A stretch of DNA of 64,000 nt, from positions 115,751,409-115,815,408 of the forward strand of contig CM039462.1 in NCBI GenBank assembly GCA_022414725.1, written 5' to 3'. The position numbers and the translations under genes were made by a program. This DNA comes from Microglena sp. YARC. Its lineage: Eukaryota > Chlorophyta > Chlorophyceae > Chlamydomonadales > Chlamydomonadaceae. Shown here one piece after another: positions 12,983-21,680 of the stretch (positions within the stretch are counted from its first letter, which is position 1; the number at the start of each line of letters is the position of its first letter). Below the pieces are notes generated by a model. That model was not told the DNA's origin and did not search any database. It was given only the letters and a program-made list of their open reading frames with translations.

Positions 12983-13191
12983 GCCCCTTTCAGTGATATA
13001 CATTGGTCTAGTGGTAGACCAAATCACTTTGAGGATGAAGAGTCGGGGGTTCGATTCCCTCTTCGGTCGCTCTTGGCGTTGCAGGTCGTTGTCAACCGCG
13101 ATGGCAGCTTGTCCAGTTGAGGTAGAAGACCGCTCCCTACCCATGTACGACGGGTTCCCTTAACCCCGCGCCCCACCAGGCGTTATCATTA
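12983..13191 (+). mobile_element. tRNA-derived SINE with 12-bp target-site duplication (family copy 2)
   Basis: Begins GCCCCTTTCAGTGATATACA, followed by a tRNA-like head with A box TGGTCTAGTGG and B box GGTTCGATTCC, then the family body and tail CCACCAGGCGTTATCATTA. TCAGGATTGCTA flanks it at 12971-12982 and 13192-13203. Block B (near 50570-50582) has the site once and no SINE, so the insertion postdates the duplication or was lost cleanly from B. Confidence 0.9.
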
Positions 13192-13363
13192 TCAGGATTG
13201 CTAATCTGGATTTGATTGGACCAAGCGACATGCCACCGTGTGGGTTAACAGATGGAACCTTGTTGATTCCATGCATTCTATACTGGAATAAAATAAAATA
13301 ATACAGCCTGCCATTTGCTTTTATGAATCCTTTCATAACAAAACATATGTATGTTATCCCTTG

Positions 13364-13534
13364 TTGAGATTCCCGAATTTGAGTTTGTGCCGTGTCCTGG
13401 GTGGGCTGGATGTCAATCAAATGTGTGATCAGATCATTCAGCACATCCAGAAAGCCTCGAATAATGATGCTGCACCCACTGTTTACTTCTTGTTTAAGGG
13501 CCTGAGAGCTATGATGCTGTTTACTGGCACCTAA
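13364..13534 (+). CDS. Putative terminal exon, unknown gene (copy A)
   Basis: An open block ending in a TAA at 13532-13534 that reads GGLDVNQM, then DQIIQHIQKASNNDAAPT and YFLFKGLRAMMLFTGT. The same 57-codon frame is kept in block B (50743-50913). The few differences include two silent changes (GAT/GAC, TCG/TCA) and the replacements Gly/Ala and Cys/Tyr. It lies in the same orientation as the Ala-rich repeat ORF and could be its last exon or belong to a separate gene. The acceptor is not determined. The stop lies inside the first unit of the following ~80-bp tandem repeat. Confidence 0.4.
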   Translation: MRFPNLSLCRVLGGLDVNQMCDQIIQHIQKASNNDAAPTVYFLFKGLRAMMLFTGT

Positions 13535-13835
13535 ACGTGCTGTCGTTGTTGTTGTCAGGTAGCACTACAGCTTAGAATGATGCCCATGCCTATGATGCTG
13601 TTTACTGGCACCAAAACGTGTTGTTGTTGTTGTCAGGTAGCACTACCGCTTAGAATGATGCCCATGCATATGATGCTGTTTACTGGCACCTAAACGTGTT
13701 GTCATTCTTGTTGTCAGGTAGCACTACTCAAAATGATGCCCTTGCATATAATGCTGTTTACTGGAACCTAAACGTGTTGTTGTTGTTGTTGTTGTCAGGT
13801 AGCACTACCGCTTAGAATGATGCCCATGCATATGT
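13505..13835. repeat. Tandem repeat of ~80-90 bp, 4 units (copy A)
   Basis: Units contain ATGATGCTGTTTACTGGCAC, AAACGTG, a (GTT)n stretch, CAGGTAGCACTAC and GATGCCCATGC. There are four units here and two in block B (50888-51060). The GTT run varies between units. Confidence 0.85.
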
Positions 13836-14758
13836 ACATATACATGGTGCTCCTCCAAAGCTTCCGCTCCCATGCATTTGTTCAGTTGCTGGCATTGATG
13901 AGCAATAGTATCTTTGAATCCCTGATACTGATACCGTGCAAGATTGTAGAACCTCCCATGGCAGTCTTTTATTGTACTTGATTAGTTGAATAAGTATTAT
14001 CGGTGAACAATATTGTTTGCTTATTTTATTCCTTGCGCGTACAAAGTGGTATATAACAATGTAACTTCTGCCTTCTGACCGGAATTGGACGGACATCACA
14101 CTACCATGGTTGTTCAGGACGCTGCTTCATGCGTCGCAGACGAAATGTCGAAGTGCCTGTTACGTTGCAGACGCAACATGGGGAGGGTCTGTTGCGTCGC
14201 AGGCACAAATCCAGTGGGTAGGGTCCGTTGCATCTCTGAGGGCCTGGGTGCGTCGCATACGCAGCTTTGGAGGGAGGGGGGGGGGGGGGGGTCCGTTGCG
14301 TTGCAGATTCAGATTTTGAAACCGGTTGCGTCTCAAGAAGCAGATTTTGAAACAGGCTGTGTTTCGACAAGCAGACATGGGGTCCCCTGAGAGAGATCGT
14401 TACACAAACTCAGCAAATCGGTGACGAGAGAGGACAGCAGCACAGCTTGCCTACCACCTCATTTTATAACAGAAAGTATGAGCAACCCCTGAGAGAAGTA
14501 TGAGCAACCCCTGAGAGAGAAAGATCGTTACATAAACTCAGCAAGTCAGCAGTGCCACAGACTTCGCACTGTCCAACTCCAATTATCAGAGATAAGGTGC
14601 TATAGAACATTTCTCTGGCATTCCAACAAATTACAGGAATGCCACTGTCCTACCCTTAGTAGGTATGATACAAGTAGGTAACGCACAGCAAAAAGCTACG
14701 TTTGTATTTAGTTGTCTCCCTAGATTCGTATTGTAACCCGAGCACCTAACATATTACA
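13836..14758. other. Block A unique segment with GTTGCGTCGCAG repeats and a poly-G run
   Basis: No gene recognised. 14090-14390 contains repeated GTTGCGTCGCAG and GCGTCTCAAGAAGCAG words and a G run at about 14277-14290. The matching stretch in block B (51320-51610) has the same layout. A short degenerate relative is at 3780-3915. Confidence 0.5.
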
Positions 14759-16940
14759 TATTACATTACATTACATTACATGTTAAAGTCTACTTGACAC
14801 CGCGAGGGTGTATGAGACTCTGTGCTTTAAACAAAAAGAAAAAGCACCCACAAAGCAAAAAACCCCATTACATCAGGGGTGTGTCGAGGACAAACAAACC
14901 AAACTCCCAACCACCGTTTTGGTGGCGTAGGTATTAAACCCCTTAGAGCAGGACCCAGATCTCAACCACTTACAGTGGCGGAGGTAAGAAGCTAACAAAT
15001 GAGAAGTCTCAAGAAGAAAAAAAAGGGATAATAAATTACGGTGCCACTAAGCAGTCCAGGGCTTCCTGTCTTGCTCTTCTACAAGTAGAAAGATAGTCGG
15101 CTAGGTTGCTCCAAAAAGACTTAGTGCCATTTCCATTCATAAAGGTTCTGAATGTGGAATCGCAGAATTCCACATTCCATACGGTTAAGTCGGTATCCTC
15201 ATGGACATGCCTATAAATATCTGTAAACAGATTCTGGTAGCGGAGGCGAATATCATTATAAAAAGGGCACTCAAACATATGCATTTCATCCTCAGTTTTT
15301 TTGGAACCCACACATTTGACAGTGTCTCATTGAGCGAGGGATGTGTGCTCTATCCACCACCCTCATTCTTTCTGTGTTCAGCCAATGGGAACCCATTCTA
15401 AACTGTGCTATAGAACGAATCTGATCCTGCTTATGTAAGGCGGATGTAAAGGGAATCAAGCCATTCTCATCATTGCTGTTGGCTGCGAACCATTTTTGGT
15501 ATCGGAGGCGTTTAAAGCCAACCCTTCTCTCATCAGGGATGTCTCTAACTGCATTGGTGTCACTTGGGTACTTAAACCTCCATGACTCAAAAACTTCAGA
15601 CATAATACCTTCGACATCGACAGCCTCCAAAATGTTGATGTTTTTACTGGATCCTAGCTTGTGGAGAGCACAACGCAAGTCATGAACCCAGCCAGTGTTG
15701 GAGTCAAAAGATTCCTCAAGAGCCATTCTAATGAGATCTTCAGGTTCTTTATGTATGGTCTTGTTCCAGAAGCGCAAAGCTTGTTTAAGCCAAGCAAAAC
15801 ACAACGGGGTTCTACCCAGCTCTTCCATGATAATATTAGATGTAGTAGATTGGCAAACACCCAACATTTGTTTAAGTATACCTCTATGCCATTTCTCACA
15901 AGCATGGTCATTTGAGATAAGTGTGTTGTTCAGAATAGAAGGAGCCCACACCTCACAGCCAAAATTCAGGATAGGTTGTACAAGAGAATCAAACAGGTGG
16001 GTGAGAATATCAATATTGTATATCTCCATAGTATGGCATCGCCTACGAAGCATGTGGTGTGCCTTTTGGGCCTTAGTGAGCATCCTAGAAAAAGCAGCTT
16101 TTGCACGATTGCTTGAGTCACCATCCACAAAGAGGGATCCCAAGTAGATAAAAGATAACTTTGTAGAAAGTTGTGCTCCATCATAGACAAATTTGTAATC
16201 AGGATCCATGCGGGCCTCATCACAGAATTGTTTGTTGAAAACGACAATCTCAGTTTTCTTTATATTCACAGCCATCTTAGTAGCCTCGCAGAAATCTCTC
16301 AGGCAGTCAAGCATCGCTTGCATATCTGCCGGGGATTCTGCCATTATAGCTAGGTCATCAGCATAAAGTAACAGTTGCAGAATCTTTCCCCTAAGCTCAG
16401 CCCCTACATTTGGGAGCTTGGATTGGAGGAACGATTCAATTCTATCAATGAACAGACCGAATAGGAGTGGGGATAGGGGGTCTCCTTGTTTAACTCCTAC
16501 AAGGGATGGAAAGGAGGATCCAATGTCCCCATGTAGGCGAACTTGGAAAACAACATGATTATACATGGACTTCAGAATACTGAGATAGGGGTCCTTGACT
16601 CCTAGCCTTGCTAAGCAATCCCATAGCAAGTCTCTGTTGACCCAATCATAAGCCTTCTTGAAATCAACAAAAGCCACAAAGAGTGGTTTTTTCTTTTCTC
16701 TATATTTATCTACAATATGGTTAAGAATGAATGATGCATCTGCAGTACCCCTACCACTTCTAAATCCATATTGGCCAGCGGCTCTGAGGTTGAATTCTTC
16801 TGACCAATCATCTAGTCTACGTAGCATGCAAAGGGAGAAGATCTTTCCTATGGAGTTGCTCACCGCAAGACCTCGATAGTTGTCCTTGTCATACACACTG
16901 CCTTTGGATTTGGGTACGGGTACCAAGGCAGCTGCATATA
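14752..16940 (-). mobile_element. 5'-truncated non-LTR retrotransposon (LINE) with (TGTAA)n tail
   Basis: On the minus strand it runs from about 16940, inside the reverse transcriptase N-terminus, through ORF2 to a ~250-bp 3' UTR and a TGTAATGTAATGTAATGTAA tail (about 14752-14785). Block B has the uninterrupted target (CCTAACATATATAGATGATT near 51950-51970). The left flank CCTAACATAT and right flank CATATATAGATGATTCC show about 5 bp of target duplication. There is no endonuclease domain, so it is a dead-on-arrival copy. Confidence 0.9.
15036..16940 (-). pseudogene. LINE ORF2 fragment: reverse transcriptase plus CCHC tail
   Basis: The reverse transcriptase is recognisable from AALVPVPKSKG and NYRGLAVS onward. 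Motif A is FVDFKKAYDWVNR (first catalytic Asp), motif B is QGDPLSPLLF and motif C is YADD in LLLYADDLAIM. Further downstream is the CQMCG...HMFEC zinc-knuckle-like C-terminus typical of these proteins. The frame is open except for one extra base in a T7 run (plus strand 15296-15302), which splits the CCHC motif: the first part stops at 15292 and the second continues to the stop at 15036. The open frame upstream of 16940 (to 17322) is flanking DNA and junction repeats, not LINE protein. The nearest relatives are probably L1-type LINEs of green algae, but I could not test this. Confidence 0.9.
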
Positions 16941-17082
16941 TAGATGATTCCAAGCTGCATATATAGATGATTCCAAATAGTAGGGTGCCCAACCAAGGCA
17001 GCTGCATATATAGATGATTCCAAATAGTGCCCAACCAAGGCAGCTGCATATATAGATGATTCCAAATAGTAGGGTGCCCTGG
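16925..17082. repeat. Reiterated LINE 5' junction
   Basis: CATATATAGATGATTCCAA occurs four times (about 16935, 16957, 17006 and 17045). Three copies are preceded by AAGGCAGCTG, which is the LINE's own broken 5' edge, and are followed by parts of the target flank AATAGTAGGGTGCCC. In block B the target word occurs once. The structure looks like template jumping or microhomology-driven repair at the 5' end of the insertion. Confidence 0.85.
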
Positions 17083-17714
17083 AGGTTTGTACTTCAGTTG
17101 TCTAAAATTGCTACATTTCTTGTTGAATGTTGAAAAATATGACAAAGTTGTCCACGTGGGTAAGCCAAGTTGATACGACGTGCAGCGAGATACATTTGCT
17201 AATTGCAATTGCCAACAACTTGATCGTTTGAAATATTTAACGTAGATCGTCATGTAATGTTTTATGTCTGGGCGTGCCATCAAGCACTTGTAGAATTTGG
17301 AGAACTGTGAGTGAGCCGTCATGTATATGTCATGTATTGTATTATTATTGTTGGCCTACACGCTTACCTTGCAGGGATTTGGCGATACCCCCACCGCCAA
17401 ACAAAACGCCAACAATTGAGGCGCCTACGGTACATAAACCACTTCAAAAACATCACCTCAACAAGTTATCTACATGACTGCAGCAATGCAATCATTAGGA
17501 TCAAGCGTATCTACATTACTGTAGAGATGCTATCATCATTATTAACATCATCACAAGTTATCACTAACAAGTTTTAGCCCCTTGCTTTGGTGATGACTAA
17601 TGAGCAGCCCAAAGCATCATCTGCCCTCCTTCGGTACAGCACCCTCATCAGCACCCCTCCTCTATCTATCACAATACTGGAACAAGGCCACAAGACAGCA
17701 ATGCGATCTATCTA
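17083..17714. other. Block A spacer; ~400 bp absent from block B
   Basis: 17083-17245 matches 52040-52215. The next ~400 bp (17250-17665) has no counterpart in B. No gene recognised. Confidence 0.5.
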
Positions 17715-17905
17715 CTAGGTTTGGTCCCTTACTTTGGGGATGAGCAGCCTAAAGCCATCATCTGCCCTCCTCCTGTCCAGCACCCTCAGCGCCCCTCCAC
17801 TTTCACAATCATGGAACATAGATAAATCATGGCCCACACCTTTGATAGCATCCACTACATTTGTAACACTCATGGGGAGGTCGTGTCCACCACCTTGGTG
17901 TGGTG
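17715..17905 (-). pseudogene. PSRP1/long-HPF C-terminal domain exon, degenerate copy A1
   Basis: On the minus strand it reads PMSVTNVVDAIKGVGHDL, then GGALRVLDRRRADDGFRLLIPK, and a stop at 17715-17717. Compared with the copy at 17945-18154, one extra base in a C run before PMSV breaks the upstream TKVVDTT part. The Tyr of HDFYVF is lost. Tandem paralogue of the next exon, about 235 bp away. Treat as a fossil exon. Confidence 0.65.
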
Positions 17906-17944
17906 TGTGTATCATAGAACATGGCCACAGGACAGCAATACGCT

Positions 17945-18154
17945 CTACCAGGTGTGGGCCCTAGATTTGGGTATGAGCAGCCCAAAACCAACACCAGCCC
18001 CCCTTGGGTACAGCACCCTCAGCGCCCCTTCACTGTCATTATCCAGGAACACATAGAAGTCGTGGCCCACACCTTCGATCGCATCCACTGCATTCGAGAC
18101 ACTCATAGGGATCGTCTCCACCACCACGGTGCGCTGGATCACCTCTGGGTAATC
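17945..18154 (-). CDS. PSRP1/long-HPF C-terminal domain exon, best-preserved copy (A2)
   Basis: A 70-codon terminal exon on the minus strand, bounded upstream by an acceptor-like CCCAG and ending at TAG 17945-17947. It reads DYPEVIQRTVVVETIPMS, then VDAIEGVGHDFYVF, an acidic turn, GALRVLYPRG and GFGLLIPK. This is the pattern of the C-terminal dimerisation domain of long ribosome hibernation promoting factor and plastid PSRP1: a (K/R)VV..PMS start, an Ala-rich helix, (G/D)HDF(Y/F)(V/A)F, a hairpin, V(L/V)YRR and (Y/F)GL(I/L)xP. In that family the domain joins two hibernating ribosomes in the plastid stroma or in bacteria. The N-terminal S30AE domain should lie at higher coordinates on this strand but was not found, so this is a partial gene or a stranded exon. 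Confidence 0.7.
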   Translation of the reverse strand, partial: DYPEVIQRTVVVETIPMSVSNAVDAIEGVGHDFYVFLDNDSEGALRVLYPRGAGVGFGLLIPKSRAHTW

Positions 18155-18164
18155 CTGGGCCAAT

Positions 18165-18365
18165 ACTGATTCTTTTTGGGGCTACTGATGGCAGCTTCCA
18201 GTCAGCTCCATCAGCCAGCTGCTGGGTCAAGCCCGAAGTAATCAGATTCGTTGGAGTGACTGTCATCTCAGCTTTACGGCACACAAGCTTCTGGTTGGGC
18301 CCAAGGAAGGGTCAAGGGAGCTGCATAGAAGCTGACATGTTAAGCCCAAAAGAGAAACAATGTTG
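18165..18365. repeat. Dispersed ~200-bp repeat (copies also at 8746, 46331, 52865)
   Basis: Shares GGGCTACTGATGGCAGCTTC, CAGCTCCATCAGCCAGC, a GTCATCTCAGCTTT word and GGGAGCTGC.TAGAAGCTG with the other copies. The minus strand has an open stretch (LITSGLTQQLADGADWKLPS) in this copy and in the 52865 copy. It could be an upstream exon of the PSRP1-like gene, but the other family members argue for a repeat. Confidence 0.5.
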
Positions 18366-18379
18366 GCAAACTCTGATAA

Positions 18380-20110
18380 CTCACGACAGAGAGCCTCCTG
18401 CAATGATGATGATAAAAATTCAAAAATCCCCCCTGGACTACCACAAGTCGCAGGCACATTCGGAGCCCAGTAGCAGGGCACCAGGGAAAATCGAATCTTC
18501 CTCCTCCTCATCATTGCATTCAGGGATTTGTTTCAGCTACAAGCAGCAGCTTCTGGGCAGCTAACGGCGGAGAGCCTCTTGCAATGGTGATGATGATGAT
18601 GTTCATAAGTCCCCCTTGCCTACCTCAGGCCGCAGGCACATTCCGGTGAACACGCACATCGTAGTTAAAGTGTGCGTATTCACATGCACTCACCCCTCTG
18701 GAGTGTGTGTGTTCACACGTTGACACATACATGTTGATCTACTCTGTTCTTAAGCCCCCCTGGACTACCCCAAGCCGCATGCACATTCGTGGACCAGTAG
18801 GGCAGCAGGAAAAATCGAATCATCATCCTCATCATCATCAATGCATTTAGGGATTTGTTTCAGCTACAAGCAGCAGCTTCTAGGCAGCTAACGGCAGAGA
18901 GCCTCCTGCAATGATGATGATGTTCATAAGTCCCCCTTGCCTACCTCAAGCCACAGGCACATTTCGGTGAACACGCACATCCCGGTGAAAGTGTGCGTAT
19001 TCACTTGCACTCAACCCTTCTGGAGTGTGTGTGTTCACACACAGCCACGCACGTGTTGATCTACCCAGTTCACAAGTCTCCCTTGACTACCCCAAGCCGC
19101 AGGCACATTCGGAGCCCAGTAGGGCACCAGGAAAAATCGAATCATCCTCATCCTTATCCTCATCAATGCATTTAGGTATTTGTTTCAGCTACAAGCAGCA
19201 GCTTCTGGGCAGCTAACGGCGGAGAGCCTCCTGCAATGATGATGATGATGATGATGATGATGTTCATTAGTCTCCCTTGCCTACCTCAAGCCACAGGCAT
19301 ATAGCGGTGAACACAAACATCCCAGTGAACGTGTGCGTATTCACATGCACTCACCCCTCTGGAGTGTGTGTGTTTACAGGCAGACACATACATGTTGATC
19401 TACTCTGTTCTCAAGCCCCCCTGGACTACCCCAAGCCGCATGCACATTCATAGACCAGTGGGGCACCAGGGAAAATCGAATCATCCTCATCCTCATCATT
19501 GCATACAGGGATTTGTTTCAGCTACAAGCAGTAGCTCCTAGGCAGCTAACGGCAGAGAGCCTCCTGCAATGATGATGTTCATAAGACTCCCTTGCCTACC
19601 TCAAGCCGGAGGCACATTCGGTGATTATTCACATCCCAGTGAAAGTGTGTGTGTTCACATGCACTCCACCATCTGGAGTGTGTGTGTGTTTACACGTAGA
19701 CACGTACGTGTTGATCTACCCAGTTCATAAGTCCCTATTGCCTCCCCCAAGCCGCAGGCACATTCGGAACCCAGTAGGGCACATGGAAAAATCGAATCAT
19801 TCTCATCCTTATCAATGCATTCAGGGATTTTTTCAGCTACAAGCAGCAGCTTCTAGGCAGCTGACAGCGGAGAGCCTCATGCAATGGTGATGATGTTCAT
19901 AAGACTCCCTTGCCTAACTCAAGCCGCAGGCATATACCGGTGAACACATACATCCCGGTGAAAGTGTGTGTGTTCACATGCACTCAATTCTCTTGAGTGT
20001 GTGTGTTCACACCCAGCCATATACGTGTTGATCTACCCAGTTCACAAGTCTCCCTTGACAACCTCGAGCTGTGGGCATATTCGGAGCCCAGTAGGGAACC
20101 AGGACTAATG
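18380..20110. repeat. Tandem array, ~328-bp units (about 5 copies)
   Basis: Units begin near GAGAGCCTCCTGCAATGATG at about 18391, 18568, 18896, 19223, 19556 and 19870; the first interval is short. Each carries a (GAT)n stretch, a TCCCCCTTGCCTACCTCAAG word, GAGTGTGTGTGTTCACA and an end rich in TCATCCTCATC followed by GGGATTTGTTTCAGCTACAA. Two more units lie at 53094-53400 in block B. No gene recognised. Confidence 0.85.
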
Positions 20111-21232
20111 TAATCATCAGCAGCATCATCAATGCAGTCAGGGTTTTGTTTAGGCTATGAGCAGCAGCTTCTAGTCAGCTCCGTGACATATCCACTACAA
20201 TTGCATGAAGGGTTTTGTTTTGGCTACGAGCTGCAGCTCCTAGGCAACTGCGTGAGATATCGACTGGGCTACCGTAGCATGCAGGGTTTTGTTTCGGCTA
20301 TACGCAACAGCTTCTAGGCAGCTCCGTGACATATCCGCTACCATTGTATGCAGGGTTTTATTTTAGCTACGGGCAGCAGCTTCTAGGCAGCTCCATGACA
20401 TATCCATTGGGCTACTCATGCATTCAGGTTTTTTTGGGGGCTACAAGCAGCAGCTTCTAGGCAGCTCTGTGACATATCTACTACCATTGCATTCAGGGTT
20501 TTGTTTTGGCTATAAGCAGCAGCTTCTAGGCAGCTTTGTGACACATTCGCTGGGCTTCCAATCCTACCAGTTCATTAAGTTTTTTTTTCTTTGCTACAAG
20601 CAGTAACTTCTAGGCAGCTCTGTGACATATCCACCACCACTGCACGAAGTTTTTTTTTTGGCTACGAGCAGCAGCTTCTAGGCAACTGCGTGAGATATCG
20701 ACTGGGCTACCGAATCATTCAGGGTTTTGTTTCGGCTATACGCAGCAGCTTCTAGGCAGCTTCCTGACATATCCACTACCTGGATATGCATTCAGGGTTT
20801 TGTTTTGGCTGTAAGCAGCAACTTCTAGGCAGCTCCGTGACATGTCCATTGTGCTACTAATGCATTCAGTTTTTCTTTTTGGTACAAGCAGCATCTTCTA
20901 GGCAGCTCCGCGACATATCCACTGGGCTACATTTTATATTTTATAAGAAGCAGCTTCTAGGCAGCTCCGTGACATATCCACTACAATTGCATTTAGGGTT
21001 TTATGTTGGCTACGAGCAGGAGCTTCTAGGCAGCAGCCCCGTGACAAATCCACTGGGCTACCAGTGCATTAACGGTTTTATTTTGGCTGTAAGCAGCAGC
21101 TTCCAGGCAGCTCCGCGACATGTCCACTGGGCTACCAGTGCATTAATGGTTTTGTTTCAGCTATAAGCAGCAGCTTCTAGGCAGCTACGTGACATATCAA
21201 CTGGGCCACCAGTGCATTCAGGGTTTTGTTTT
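20111..21232. repeat. Tandem array, ~70-bp units (about 15 copies)
   Basis: Units contain CAGGGTTTTGTTTTGGCTA, AGCAGCAGCTTCTAGGCAGC and TGACATATCCACTGGGCTAC. Spacing is about 61-80 bp. Related units form the end of each 328-bp unit to the left, so the short array probably grew from it. About four units recur at 58200-58470 on the far side of the copia element in block B. Confidence 0.85.
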
Positions 21233-21680
21233 CACTCATCTCCCCCCCCCCCCCCCACCCACACACACACCCTCCCTTCCCGTACCCCTACAGCCCCCTA
21301 CCCATTAACTATCACCACCCCATATCCTTACCCTTCACCATCACTAGAACCACCACTACCAACATCATGACTTTTACCACTGCCATAACCACCACAACCA
21401 GTATCAGAACAATAGCAACCATCAGTTTGACCGAGACCACCATCACCATTACCACAATCCCTACTACCACCATCAGCATCACAACAATTACCAACACCAT
21501 GACCACAACTATTACCACCATCACCTTCACCACCGCTAGCTAAACTATCAATAACACCACCTTCACCACAATCAACAAAACCAATACAACAACATCAACA
21601 AAACCAATACAAGGACAACAACATCAACATGAACAAAACCAATACAAGGACAACAACAAAACCAATACAGGGACAACAAC
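21233..21680. repeat. Poly-C, (ACC/CAT)n and (ACAACA)n low-complexity
   Basis: A C run of about 15 at 21242, then ACC/CAT-rich simple sequence to about 21560, then repeats of AAAACCAATACAAGGACAAC to about 21680. No gene. The Thr-rich and Val-rich open frames on the two strands are by-products. Confidence 0.8.

Larger units (their letters stand above)
5900..18365. repeat. Segmental duplication, block A (paired with 43880-53090)
   Basis: Colinear paralogous segments, same orientation: 6050-6420 with 43880-44230; 7497-8060 with 44306-44879; 8060-8560 with 45775-46255; 8744-9510 with 46483-47140; 9519-12739 with 47145-50540; 13204-14758 with 50587-51960; 17044-17245 with 51960-52215; 17665-18360 with 52225-53080. 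Divergence varies by eye: about 1% over the first part of the repeat ORF, but far more in the BTB exon. That suggests unequal ages, gene conversion or uneven constraint. Confidence 0.9.

Noticed and set aside
12999..13070. Functional tRNA gene at the SINE heads (also 4545-4615 and 42049-42115)
   Set aside because: A and B boxes are present, but the clover-leaf arms pair poorly and the same non-tRNA body follows in every copy, with target-site duplications outside.
16941..17322. N-terminal extension of the LINE reverse transcriptase
   Set aside because: The open frame here translates reiterated target sequence and block-A flank that is present without the LINE in block B.
18380..21232. CRISPR array or similar
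   Set aside because: Units are adjacent and diverged, without unique spacers, and the DNA is eukaryotic.
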